64,000 bases of DNA from Roseibium aquae (lineage in GTDB: Bacteria > Pseudomonadota > Alphaproteobacteria > Rhizobiales > Stappiaceae), in assembly GCF_008711285.1 (NCBI RefSeq), contig NZ_VXDC01000001.1, positions 372,001 to 436,000 of the forward strand. Direction: 5' to 3'. The notes below the pieces were generated by a model. It was not told where the DNA came from. It worked only from the letters and a program-made list of their open reading frames with translations, and searched no databases. Position numbers and translations under genes: made by a program. Positions 1 to 6,109 of the stretch are shown here, in pieces (the stretch's first letter is position 1; each line of letters begins with the position of its first letter).

Positions 1-297
1 GACACCGATCGCAAGCCGGTCGCCGAACAAGCCGAGCGAGCCCCGCGCGGTTGCCCGGAACTCACGGACCTCCGCCAGGATCGCCCGGCCCCGGTTCAAC
101 AGTTTGCGGCCCAGCGGTGTCAGCTTCACCTTGCGGGAGGTGCGCTCGAAAAGCTGGATCCCGAGTTCGTCCTCCATGGTCGCCAATTGCTTGGACAGGC
201 TCGGCTGGGTGACGCCCAGGCTGTGCGCGGCGGCGCCAAAGGCTCCGCGCTCGGCGACGGCAACAAAATACTCGATCTGGCGCAGGCTGGGCCGCAT
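1..297 (-). CDS. LysR-family transcriptional regulator, N-terminal part (cut by window edge)
   Basis: Reading the minus strand from an ATG at 297 gives 99 codons that run off the left edge. The protein begins MRPSLRQIEYFVAVAERGAF and continues with the LysR winged helix-turn-helix, including GVTQPSLSKQLATMEDELG (residues 28-46) and LFERTSRKVKLTPLG. That is the canonical DNA-binding half of a LysR-type regulator (usual length about 300 residues); the effector-binding half lies outside the window. It is divergent from the secreted NTF2-like gene, the usual LysR arrangement in which the regulator controls itself and its neighbour. The effector cannot be inferred. Confidence 0.9.
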   Translation of the reverse strand, partial: MRPSLRQIEYFVAVAERGAFGAAAHSLGVTQPSLSKQLATMEDELGIQLFERTSRKVKLTPLGRKLLNRGRAILAEVREFRATARGSLGLFGDRLAIGV

Positions 298-310
298 GAA
301 ATTGCCTCAT

Positions 311-334
311 TATCAATGCGTTTTATCTATCAAT
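311..334. promoter_or_regulatory. Possible LysR site: TATCAAT direct repeat in divergent intergenic region
   Basis: The 138-bp gap between the divergent LysR gene and the NTF2-like gene is AT-rich and carries TATCAAT twice, at 311-317 and 328-334 (17-bp periodicity). LysR proteins bind such shared upstream regions. Assignment rests on position only. Confidence 0.25.
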
Positions 335-435
335 CTTCGGAATTCTTTTCATTGGTGTTATCGATCCCGGCGCACGATTTAAAGCTTGGCGATGCGCGAT
401 GTGCGTTTTGCGCCCTGAAACCTGAGGAGATGTCT

Positions 436-981
436 ATGTTCAAGCCAACTGTTTTGACGGCCGCGCTGGCCCTTGCCGTTTCGACCGCCGCCGTTCACGC
501 GGGCACGGACGCGCCGTCCGGTCTGACCGAGGAGAAGGTGACCGCGCTCAAGACGGCGTGGGGCGAGGGGATTGTGAGCATCGGCGCCGTCCATACCGAA
601 GGCGGCGACTACCGCGCGGCCGCGCGCGCGCACATCGAGACATTCTACGCTTATGATGACGGCGTTGTCCTGTTCAAGCCGACGCTCGCGAGCGAGGACC
701 AATTCCGCGGCACCTTCGAGGAGGCGCTGTCCTACTTCGTCGGCGGGGACATCGCCGAGGATGGCGGTTTTGCGATCGCGCCTTACACCGCCGTGCGCTG
801 GGAAAACGAGGGCACCGTCATCAGCGGCGATATGGCCATGGCGATGGGCAATTACTACTTCATGACAACGGAGGGCTCGGAAATCAAAGTCGAGTACACG
901 TTCGGTATCGCGCAATTGGACGATGGCAGCGCGAAGATTGTGCTGCACCATTCGTCCCTTCCGTTCGCCCCTGCATCGTAA
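436..981 (+). CDS. Secreted SnoaL/NTF2-like protein of unknown function
   Basis: The start is placed at ATG 436 because GAGGAG (424-429) then lies 6 bp upstream; an in-frame ATG at 430 would abut that ribosome-binding site. The 181-residue product starts with a Sec-type signal peptide (basic MFKP, a hydrophobic stretch, then AVHAG, with likely cleavage after HA). The mature part has a cone-fold pattern typical of NTF2/SnoaL domains: an N-terminal helix with TAWGEGIVSIGAVHTEGGDY, then strands around LFKPTLASEDQF and ALSYFVGGDIAEDGGF. Relatives are often mislabelled phosphoribosyl-AMP cyclohydrolase; none of that enzyme's metal-binding motifs is evident. It is likely a periplasmic ligand-binding or enzymatic domain, possibly controlled by the divergent LysR. 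Confidence 0.8.
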   Translation: MFKPTVLTAALALAVSTAAVHAGTDAPSGLTEEKVTALKTAWGEGIVSIGAVHTEGGDYRAAARAHIETFYAYDDGVVLFKPTLASEDQFRGTFEEALSYFVGGDIAEDGGFAIAPYTAVRWENEGTVISGDMAMAMGNYYFMTTEGSEIKVEYTFGIAQLDDGSAKIVLHHSSLPFAPAS

Positions 982-1120
982 TCCGCCCGTCCCCGAACAG
1001 GCCGTCCCGCGCAGCGCCCGGGGCGGCCCTTGCTGCCGGAGGGTCCGCGCCCTCTGGACGCCCCATGCCCAGATGCACTGGTCGTGTGTGTGATCAGATT
1101 GCCCGAAAATTCAAGGAAAA

Positions 1121-1169
1121 TGGTAGCGGGAGAGGGACTCGAACCCCCGACACGCGGATTATGATTCCG
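1121..1169. repeat. Left attachment site (attL), 49-bp tRNA-Met 3' fragment
   Basis: The sequence is identical over 49 bp to 22162-22210 and diverges at the next base on either side (T at 1170 against C at 22211; A at 1120 against T at 22161). It corresponds to the anticodon arm, variable loop, T arm and 3' CCA end of the tRNA-Met gene on the minus strand. There is no 5' half here, so it is not a functional tRNA but the duplicated core left by site-specific integration. Confidence 0.93.
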
Positions 1170-1184
1170 TAAACTTTTATTCTC

Positions 1185-1333
1185 GAATCCTTGGTGTCCG
1201 AACGCGAATCCTTCCTAAATTGTTGACAATATGAGGATTTATGCCATTTAAAGCACCCGTATGGACCGACATAAAGGGATGAATCCTTGCCTCAGGGATT
1301 CGTTGAGTCGGTACGGAGTCGGTACAAGGATTC
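1185..1333. repeat. GAATCCTT iterons and tandem GAGTCGGTAC repeats upstream of int
   Basis: GAATCCTT occurs at 1185-1192, 1206-1213 and 1281-1288, with its inverted form AAGGATTC at 1326-1333. Between them GAGTCGGTAC is repeated in tandem at 1305-1314 and 1316-1325 (11-bp period). An equivalent GGTCGGTAC/GAGTCGGTAC pair and one AAGGATTC lie near the other end of the island (22027-22082), and three more GAATCCTT follow int. The layout fits arm-type binding sites for the integrase or its excisionase. Confidence 0.7.
1219..1250 (+). promoter_or_regulatory. Candidate int promoter with ATTGT-TG-ACAAT inverted repeat
   Basis: TTGACA at 1223-1228 is followed 16 bp later by a weak -10-like CATTTA (1245-1250). 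The -35 lies in a small inverted repeat, ATTGT (1219-1223), TG, ACAAT (1226-1230). The 12-mer AATTGTTGACAA recurs at 3140-3151, ahead of the small-gene operon, suggesting one regulator for both. Confidence 0.4.
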
Positions 1334-1338
1334 GAAGA

Positions 1339-2817
1339 ATGGCCACTACCCGCGACGCACTGACCGCAACTCATGTCCTGGAGGCTGTCCAACTGGCGGA
1401 GAAGGGGACGGAGAACTTAAGGGACTGGTCAGACGTTCGCGAGGAAGGACTGAGGATCCGTGTACGCCGGTATAAAGCCACGTGGCTTTTCCGTTTCCGG
1501 AACTCCACTGTCACTCTTGGCCCGGCTAATCGTTGGACGCCGAAACAGGCTCGTGAATTGGCCTCTCACATTCGAGGAATGCTCCGCTCTGGACTAGATC
1601 CTCGCCCGTGGGTTGACGCTCGACTCGCCGGAGCCTCGCATGACGAAGCGGCCGGGGTGGTTCTCCGGAGGGAGGGAAAAGAGCGGCAGGACTGGACGAT
1701 GGAAACGCTCGTCCAGCGCTACCTAGAAGATCACATCAAACAAGGAAGGGTCGTTCGCGGCGTTCGGCGTCCGCCGTCAGCCGCGACGGCAAGAGATGTC
1801 GAAGCCGTTCTATCGTCTGATCCCTTCAGCGATATCGCATCGCTGCTTGCGCGAGAACTGGACGAACGGAGCCTTGAGGACTTCCGGGACGAAATGGCGG
1901 CCGAGCATGGCGGCTCTGCTTCCCGGAAAGCGCTGGCCTACACCAAGGCCGCGTTAAACTGGGCGAGACGCCATCATTCCGCAGCGGCTGGACTCGCGGG
2001 CGTCTCCGGCTGGTGGCGCGATGTGGCCTCTGTCCACGTCGAGCGAAGCAAGGACAGAATGCCGACGATTGAAGACGTCGGCATGACCCTTGCCTTAGCG
2101 GAATGCTTCCGCCGGGCACCGGGTAGGACTATCAACACCGAGGCATCAGATCGAACCATACTCGGATTACGGCTGCTCGCGTTTACCGTCCAGCGGCGCG
2201 CCATTGTCGGAATTGAACGCGGTTTTCTCATTGACGACGAGCGGCAGGGAGACGGCTGGGGCATTCTCTATATTCCGCCGCACCTTATGAAATCCCGACG
2301 GGAACACGTCCTCCCGATCCCTCCGGTTGCCATGCAGCTATTGACTCCAGCGGCCGAGGCGTCAAAAGAGAAAGGATCTCAGTATCTGCTGCCTGCATCG
2401 CGTTCCGGCAGAACCGAAAGCGACGTTCCGTTACACGGCGCATCATTGAATAGGATGCTGGCTCGGCTGCGTGGTCGGGACGAGATAGGAAAAGCGCGAG
2501 GCGCGCCGGACCTGCTCGTAAGAGCTGGCGTCACCGTGCCGGACTGGTCTCCGCACGACCTAAGAAGGACCTTCGCGACAATCGTCGAGGATGAGACGAC
2601 GCGGGGCGATGCCGTGTCGGCAGTACTCGATCACGCGCAAGGCGGTGCTCGGAGTTCAACTCAAGATGCCGCCGCGATTACCCGGATCGCGTATTCCAGG
2701 GCGCAACGGTTGCCTCTCAAGCGGATCGCCATGGAGCCATGGTGCGAGGCCGTCGAGGCCGCTTACCGAGAAGCTCTGCCGAAGGCCGAGGAAATTGTGG
2801 CTTCGCTCGCTAAATGA
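1339..2817 (+). CDS. int: Tyrosine-family site-specific integrase
   Basis: The product is a 492-residue tyrosine recombinase, counting from the ATG at 1339. An upstream in-frame ATG at 1261 would place the DNA repeats inside the coding region and is less likely. The N-terminal domain contains RWTPKQARELASHIRGMLRSG, an arm-binding-like segment seen in P4-type phage integrases. The catalytic domain shows the first arginine in TVQRRAIVGIE (R286/R287), the box II HDLRRTF (H406, R409), LDH (H432) and the nucleophile in AYSRAQ (Y452). It should catalyse integration at and excision from the tRNA-Met att site 170 bp upstream. The gene is isolated, with iterons on both sides. Confidence 0.95.
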   Translation: MATTRDALTATHVLEAVQLAEKGTENLRDWSDVREEGLRIRVRRYKATWLFRFRNSTVTLGPANRWTPKQARELASHIRGMLRSGLDPRPWVDARLAGASHDEAAGVVLRREGKERQDWTMETLVQRYLEDHIKQGRVVRGVRRPPSAATARDVEAVLSSDPFSDIASLLARELDERSLEDFRDEMAAEHGGSASRKALAYTKAALNWARRHHSAAAGLAGVSGWWRDVASVHVERSKDRMPTIEDVGMTLALAECFRRAPGRTINTEASDRTILGLRLLAFTVQRRAIVGIERGFLIDDERQGDGWGILYIPPHLMKSRREHVLPIPPVAMQLLTPAAEASKEKGSQYLLPASRSGRTESDVPLHGASLNRMLARLRGRDEIGKARGAPDLLVRAGVTVPDWSPHDLRRTFATIVEDETTRGDAVSAVLDHAQGGARSSTQDAAAITRIAYSRAQRLPLKRIAMEPWCEAVEAAYREALPKAEEIVASLAK

Positions 2818-2992
2818 GATAGGTGCGGAGGGAGTTCTAGGTCCTCTTCCCACAACAAATTGATTTCATTATTTTTTCAGAGCGACCAGAAGCCCGGAGC
2901 GGCGTCGGATGATCCGACGTGCACCTGTTTGTGTACGCTCCTCCCCGTTTTGACAACATTTCGAATCCCAGTCGGTTGGATAGTCCCCACGC

Positions 2993-3116
2993 GAATCCTT
3001 ACACGAGTCCTCGCGCGCTCTTCGAGACCGGACGTCGCCGTGCATTGAGTCCTTTGCCACCGCCAATTGAATCCTTAAATAAAAAAACCAAGTCTTAAAG
3101 TAATCTTCGAATCCTT
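2993..3116. repeat. GAATCCTT iterons downstream of int
   Basis: Perfect GAATCCTT copies lie at 2993-3000, 3069-3076 and 3109-3116, all in the same orientation, with a degenerate GAATCCCA at 2962-2969. Together with the four copies upstream of int, that is seven perfect copies of an 8-mer within about 2 kb, far above chance. They probably bind the integrase, an excisionase or an initiator. Confidence 0.65.
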
Positions 3117-3203
3117 ATAGCGTAGATGATGAAGCAGCTAATTGTTGACAAAATGACGTTAATCAGTTTTTGAGTGCCAATCTAATATTTTCACTATAGA
3201 TAC

Positions 3204-3240
3204 TTGACTATTGATTGTTGATACGGGCTATACTGAGCCC
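3204..3240 (+). promoter_or_regulatory. Candidate promoter/operator of the small-gene operon
   Basis: A TTGACT -35 (3204-3209) and TATACT -10 (3229-3234) are separated by 19 bp. The -10 is bracketed by a short inverted repeat, GGGCT (3225-3229) and AGCCC (3236-3240), a plausible repressor operator. The first gene of the operon begins 62 bp downstream with a clear AGGAGA ribosome-binding site. Confidence 0.4.
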
Positions 3241-3302
3241 AGTCGCTCGAAAATGTCGGCGCGACGGGTTTCAATTTCTCATGAGCAAGAAAAGGAGACT
3301 TC

Positions 3303-3644
3303 ATGAGTGACGAGTGTAGGAAGTATCTGATTGAGCAGGACGACGGTCCGGATCTGCGGTTCACGGGAAAAAGAATTGCGTCCGCCGCGTCCAGTACCGA
3401 ACGCCAGAGCGGGGTTTACAGCGGACAGGTCGGCACCTGGGATGAGTTAGAGCTCTATCAGACAACCGCGGGCAGCTTCGTCTGCGTCTTTGAGAATTGC
3501 ACGGCATGGCAGGGAGAACGCAATGTCCGGCGCACCACCGTCGCCAACGACGCGACGGCGGTCATCAACTTTTTCGGTCAGGGCTGGCTCGCGAAAATGA
3601 TCTACGACGAAGCCGGCATTGAGAATGTCCAAGACGTCGCCTGA
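3303..3644 (+). CDS. Hypothetical protein, first gene of island small-gene operon
   Basis: The product is 113 residues from the ATG at 3303, preceded by AAGGAGACTTC. I do not recognise the family. It has a mixed alpha/beta pattern with FVCVFENCTAWQGERNVRR in the middle, followed by a helix containing NDATAVINFFGQGWLAKM, and no membrane segment or signal peptide. It heads six co-directional small genes between the integrase and a strong terminator, a position that in mobile elements often holds accessory or anti-defence genes; that is inference from location only. Confidence 0.7.
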   Translation: MSDECRKYLIEQDDGPDLRFTGKRIASAASSTERQSGVYSGQVGTWDELELYQTTAGSFVCVFENCTAWQGERNVRRTTVANDATAVINFFGQGWLAKMIYDEAGIENVQDVA

Positions 3645-3662
3645 TCCTTGGCTCGACAACCT

Positions 3663-3682
3663 GGTGCCGGAAATCCGGCACC
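3663..3682 (+). terminator. Intercistronic hairpin, possible weak terminator
   Basis: A perfect 8-bp stem GGTGCCGG/CCGGCACC with an AAAT loop is followed by ATTTTC. The U-tract is poor, so it may attenuate expression or stabilise mRNA between the first gene and the rest of the operon. Confidence 0.4.
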
Positions 3683-3718
3683 ATTTTCAGAATATTCCTG
3701 ACAAGCATAGGAGGATTC

Positions 3719-3958
3719 ATGGAGTTCAACTGGAAACCCGAGTTCCACGTCACCACTGATCAAACGCGAATCGGTTCCAACGTCATCTGGAGCGACGTTT
3801 TCCCGATCGATGACCGCTTCCGCTGGGTAATACACATCATCCCGCAGTCCCCTGAAAAAGAGAAACGTGGCGTTTCTGACACGTTTGTAGAAGCGATCGC
3901 GGTCGCCGAGTCTGCCATGCGGGAAATCGCTACGGAGATCGAAGCCGAAGCGGCATGA
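3719..3958 (+). CDS. Hypothetical small protein in island operon
   Basis: The product is 79 residues from the ATG at 3719, with a strong AGGAGG (3709-3714). The first half is rich in aromatic and beta-prone residues (FNWKPEFHVTTDQTRIGSN, RFRWVIHIIPQ). The second half is a single predicted helix ending in the acidic run EIATEIEAEAA. No family is recognised. Its stop overlaps the next start (ATGA at 3955-3958), so the two are translationally coupled. Confidence 0.65.
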   Translation: MEFNWKPEFHVTTDQTRIGSNVIWSDVFPIDDRFRWVIHIIPQSPEKEKRGVSDTFVEAIAVAESAMREIATEIEAEAA

Positions 3959-4254
3959 CCATTCTCACCTCACTCGCACCCATGCAACTTCTTGCTCTCG
4001 CGCCGAGTTGTTGTCGGGACTGCCCCAGCGCGCGGCGGATCGGGGATGGCATTCGCGCACTCCGGCTGATCGGAGATATGACGCCGGATGATGTCGAGGA
4101 TATCGCGGAACAAGCTTGCGCCGGATGCGCGACACAACGAGCGCAGGCGCATTTTGGAAAATACCCGACGGATCCAGATGGTGTGAAGACGGACATCTGG
4201 GTCCGGATGTACCCACACGGAGACCACCTTGGACCGATCACACACGGATTATAG
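3955..4254 (+). CDS. Hypothetical cysteine-rich small protein in island operon
   Basis: The product is 99 residues and the start overlaps the preceding stop (ATGA). The N-terminal half has CCRDCPS near residues 19-25 and a second cysteine pair in EQACAGCATQ near residues 53-61, spacing compatible with a four-cysteine metal site (C-x2-C ... C-x2-C). The sequence ends in a strand-rich segment (VKTDIWVRMYPHGD). Function unknown; a zinc-binding DNA- or protein-interaction module is possible. Confidence 0.6.
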   Translation: MTILTSLAPMQLLALAPSCCRDCPSARRIGDGIRALRLIGDMTPDDVEDIAEQACAGCATQRAQAHFGKYPTDPDGVKTDIWVRMYPHGDHLGPITHGL

Positions 4255-4263
4255 GAAAAAAGC

Positions 4264-4470
4264 ATGACGGCAGACGACGTTATTCGGGCTCATTTCGAGT
4301 CTCTGAAACCCGCTCCGGAAGAAGTCCAGGCCATGATCAACCAGTGGCCCGTTATCGCCGAGACGGTCGACGAAGCTGAGCGGGCTTGGCAGCTCGGTTG
4401 GACCTTGGATCTCGCCGTCTTTTTCTCGACGGCAGATATCGATACCGAGGATGACGATGGCGGAACATAA
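4264..4470 (+). CDS. Hypothetical strongly acidic small protein in island operon
   Basis: The product is 68 residues from the ATG at 4264. Acidic residues greatly outnumber basic ones, and the C terminus ends in DIDTEDDDGG. The centre is helical with several tryptophans (VQAMINQWPVIAETVDEAER, AWQLGWTLDLAVFF). Its 3' end overlaps the start of the next gene by about 20 bp. Small, very acidic proteins in mobile elements are sometimes DNA mimics that block restriction enzymes; here that is only a hypothesis. Confidence 0.55.
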   Translation: MTADDVIRAHFESLKPAPEEVQAMINQWPVIAETVDEAERAWQLGWTLDLAVFFSTADIDTEDDDGGT

Positions 4471-4951
4471 CAACCCGAAGGTCCTTGAGATCCTTCAGCG
4501 CGAAGGTTGCGAACACTCACCGGCTGATCTCGCTCGGATGCGTGCGGAAGAAGAACAGAAGTGGGTCGATGACGGTAACCGTCTGGATGACATCGAAGAA
4601 ATCGCCTGGTTCATCGAGCGCATCATTCCGGATCTCCACCAAGGCGACGACGACAATATCCTGGTTGCGAAAGAAGTCGCCTTCGAGCGCGGCTTTAAGG
4701 ACGCGATAACCGAGAGGCGTTTTGATGTGTCGGTCTGGAATACGACAAGCGGCGACATCATCCGATGCGAACGCGACCTGACACCTGATGAACTCGCAGA
4801 AATCGAAGTCGAGTTCAATGACGAGCCGTTTGCGGATGTCGTGATTGATGAAGAGCGCATCTTCAAAAGACGTGCAGACGAGGCCTTGGCATGGCCCGTC
4901 GTGATCGAGCCTGTAACACCGGCTCAGTCTCTGGGACAGGAGGAGGATTGA
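4451..4951 (+). CDS. Hypothetical acidic protein in island operon
   Basis: The product is 166 residues from the ATG at 4451 (a second in-frame ATG lies at 4457). It is rich in Asp and Glu. It shows a long helical stretch (DDIEEIAWFIERIIPDLHQG), a central beta-prone block (RFDVSVWNTTSGDIIRCERD) and another acidic helix (LTPDELAEIEVEFNDEPFAD). I see no catalytic motif, membrane segment or signal peptide. It is followed without a gap by the next gene (GAT TGA ATG). Unknown function. Confidence 0.6.
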   Translation: MTMAEHNNPKVLEILQREGCEHSPADLARMRAEEEQKWVDDGNRLDDIEEIAWFIERIIPDLHQGDDDNILVAKEVAFERGFKDAITERRFDVSVWNTTSGDIIRCERDLTPDELAEIEVEFNDEPFADVVIDEERIFKRRADEALAWPVVIEPVTPAQSLGQEED

Positions 4952-5338
4952 ATGACCAGTTCTCCGTCGAGCATAGAACCGATGGCACGCGAAGAATATG
5001 AGGCCATTTGCCGTGAACACGGCCATGACATCCTTGACGACGATACACTTTCGTTGCTCGTCGAATTGCACGAGCTGGATAGTATCGATTTGTGTCTACC
5101 GAGCATGCCATTGATCGAAGGTGTCGAACTTGCGATAAACCTCCAACGTGGTCAGACGGTGAAAATCGAGGAGCCCATTCCAACGCCCCGCACTCCAACG
5201 AAACACATTGACGAAATGGGGAGGGTTGTTCCGGAGAAATACGGTCAACTCTGGGAGGGGTGCGAACAATGTGGGCGGGAACCGGTCCAAATGCCGCTCT
5301 TCCTTTGCGAGGATTGTTGGCCAAAGGCTTCCACTTAA
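4952..5338 (+). CDS. Hypothetical protein with C-terminal zinc-finger-like motif, last gene of island operon
   Basis: The product is 128 residues, starting immediately after the previous stop. The C-terminal end holds two CxxC pairs, in WEGCEQCGREP and FLCEDCW, separated by about 12 residues, a likely zinc knuckle. The N-terminal part is acidic and helical (ILDDDTLSLLVELHELDSID). The gene closes the operon and is followed 16 bp later by a strong rho-independent terminator. Function unknown. Confidence 0.6.
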   Translation: MTSSPSSIEPMAREEYEAICREHGHDILDDDTLSLLVELHELDSIDLCLPSMPLIEGVELAINLQRGQTVKIEEPIPTPRTPTKHIDEMGRVVPEKYGQLWEGCEQCGREPVQMPLFLCEDCWPKAST

Positions 5339-5354
5339 TTGTGCGAGAAAAAGT

Positions 5355-5384
5355 CCCCGGAGATCGGATCTCCGGGGGGCTTTT
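5355..5384 (+). terminator. Rho-independent terminator of the small-gene operon
   Basis: A GC-rich stem CCCCGGAGAT/ATCTCCGGGG with a CGG loop is followed by GGCTTTTCT. It is preceded by an A-run (GAGAAAAAG), so it could also work on the minus strand against the convergent mobilization genes. Confidence 0.85.
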
Positions 5385-5508
5385 CTATTGAGGTACTGAA
5401 GAGGCTTCCGGGAGCGGAGCGCGCCAATCATCAGGCGCCGTAGCGAGCGACCGGAGGCCGGGCGGCGTTTCGTGAGTCACGAAATGAAATGAACATCCTC
5501 TGTCGACG

Positions 5509-5883
5509 TCACAGCCCTGGAGGCAGCGGCGATCCGTCGTCAACCCCATCACCGTCGTCGTCATCGTCATCCTTCTTCTTCGGCGGCCGATAACCCGGAC
5601 GCAGTTCCGGGAAATTTTTATCCCGGCTCCGCGTCCACATGCTAAAATACGCGAGGTCGTCGCGCCTGCCGCCGCTCGGCTGACAATGTAGTCTCCAGGG
5701 TTCGCGAAGCTCGCGCAGAATGTAGGCTAAGTACATTCTCAAGCTTTTCGGTGTTCTGTTCCAGATTTCGGCGGTTTCCGGAAGCTCCATGAAGTCCCTT
5801 TTCGAGCCCGATGCTGAGATCTTTTTGACCAGTGCGCCGATATCCATTTGCCTCAAGTGCAACGATTTTTTCATTTTGTCCAT
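5509..5883 (-). CDS. Hypothetical protein downstream of the relaxase
   Basis: The product is 124 residues. The start is set at ATG 5883 because the minus strand there reads GGGAGGTCAGATC just upstream, a good ribosome-binding site. The N-terminal half is basic and helical, the middle contains RTPKSLRMYLAYILRELR, and the C terminus has a lysine run followed by a stretch of six aspartates and a Gly/Pro tail. It is the last minus-strand gene of the mobilization block and faces the small-gene operon. No family recognised; a DNA-binding accessory role is possible given its charge pattern. Confidence 0.55.
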   Translation of the reverse strand: MDKMKKSLHLRQMDIGALVKKISASGSKRDFMELPETAEIWNRTPKSLRMYLAYILRELREPWRLHCQPSGGRRDDLAYFSMWTRSRDKNFPELRPGYRPPKKKDDDDDDGDGVDDGSPLPPGL

Positions 5884-6109
5884 GATCTGACCTCCCTTGT
5901 AGCTGCCGTGACACAGGTGTGAATCTCGGTAGCAGCAGCCGTGAAAAAATGCTGGCAATCAGGATAAGCCAGAACAGAGGCCCAGGTTTTCGCCGGCGCC
6001 GACGTCGCATTAAAAACTGATGCTGGAGACGGTCCCGGCAGTCCCGTCGCTTTTTCTGATGCCGGGCAGCCGCCTCGCTAGACTTAAGTTTCCGTTTATC
6101 TGCCCCCAT
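5642..6109 (-). CDS. Hypothetical small membrane protein, overlapping the next gene
   Basis: The ATG at 6109 is preceded by AAGGAGGTCTCA and overlaps the relaxase stop by 14 bp, so initiation here looks real. The first ~75 residues contain a very basic segment (FLMRRRRRRKPG) followed by a hydrophobic helix (PLFWLILIASIFSRLLL), suggesting a single-pass membrane protein. The frame stays open to 5642 and overlaps the 5509-5883 gene in another frame by about 240 bp. Either the two genes overlap, or one frame was extended by a past frameshift and only the N-terminal part is functional. Confidence 0.4.
   Translation of the reverse strand: MGADKRKLKSSEAAARHQKKRRDCRDRLQHQFLMRRRRRRKPGPLFWLILIASIFSRLLLPRFTPVSRQLQGRSDHGQNEKIVALEANGYRRTGQKDLSIGLEKGLHGASGNRRNLEQNTEKLENVLSLHSARASRTLETTLSAERRQARRPRVF

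Larger units (their letters stand above)
2818..3302. other. AT-rich intergenic region between int and the small-gene operon
   Basis: This 485-bp stretch has no convincing reading frame. It is clearly more AT-rich than the flanking genes. It holds three GAATCCTT iterons, a second copy of AATTGTTGACAA (3140-3151) and a candidate promoter with a palindrome, all listed separately. Confidence 0.6.

Noticed and set aside
187-435. Upstream extension of the NTF2-like gene to 187
   Set aside because: It would run antisense through the LysR gene and remove the signal peptide from the N terminus; ATG 436 has a proper ribosome-binding site.
1261-1338. Earlier integrase start at 1261
   Set aside because: The extension is made of the repeated DNA motifs found at both island ends, so it is better read as regulatory DNA.
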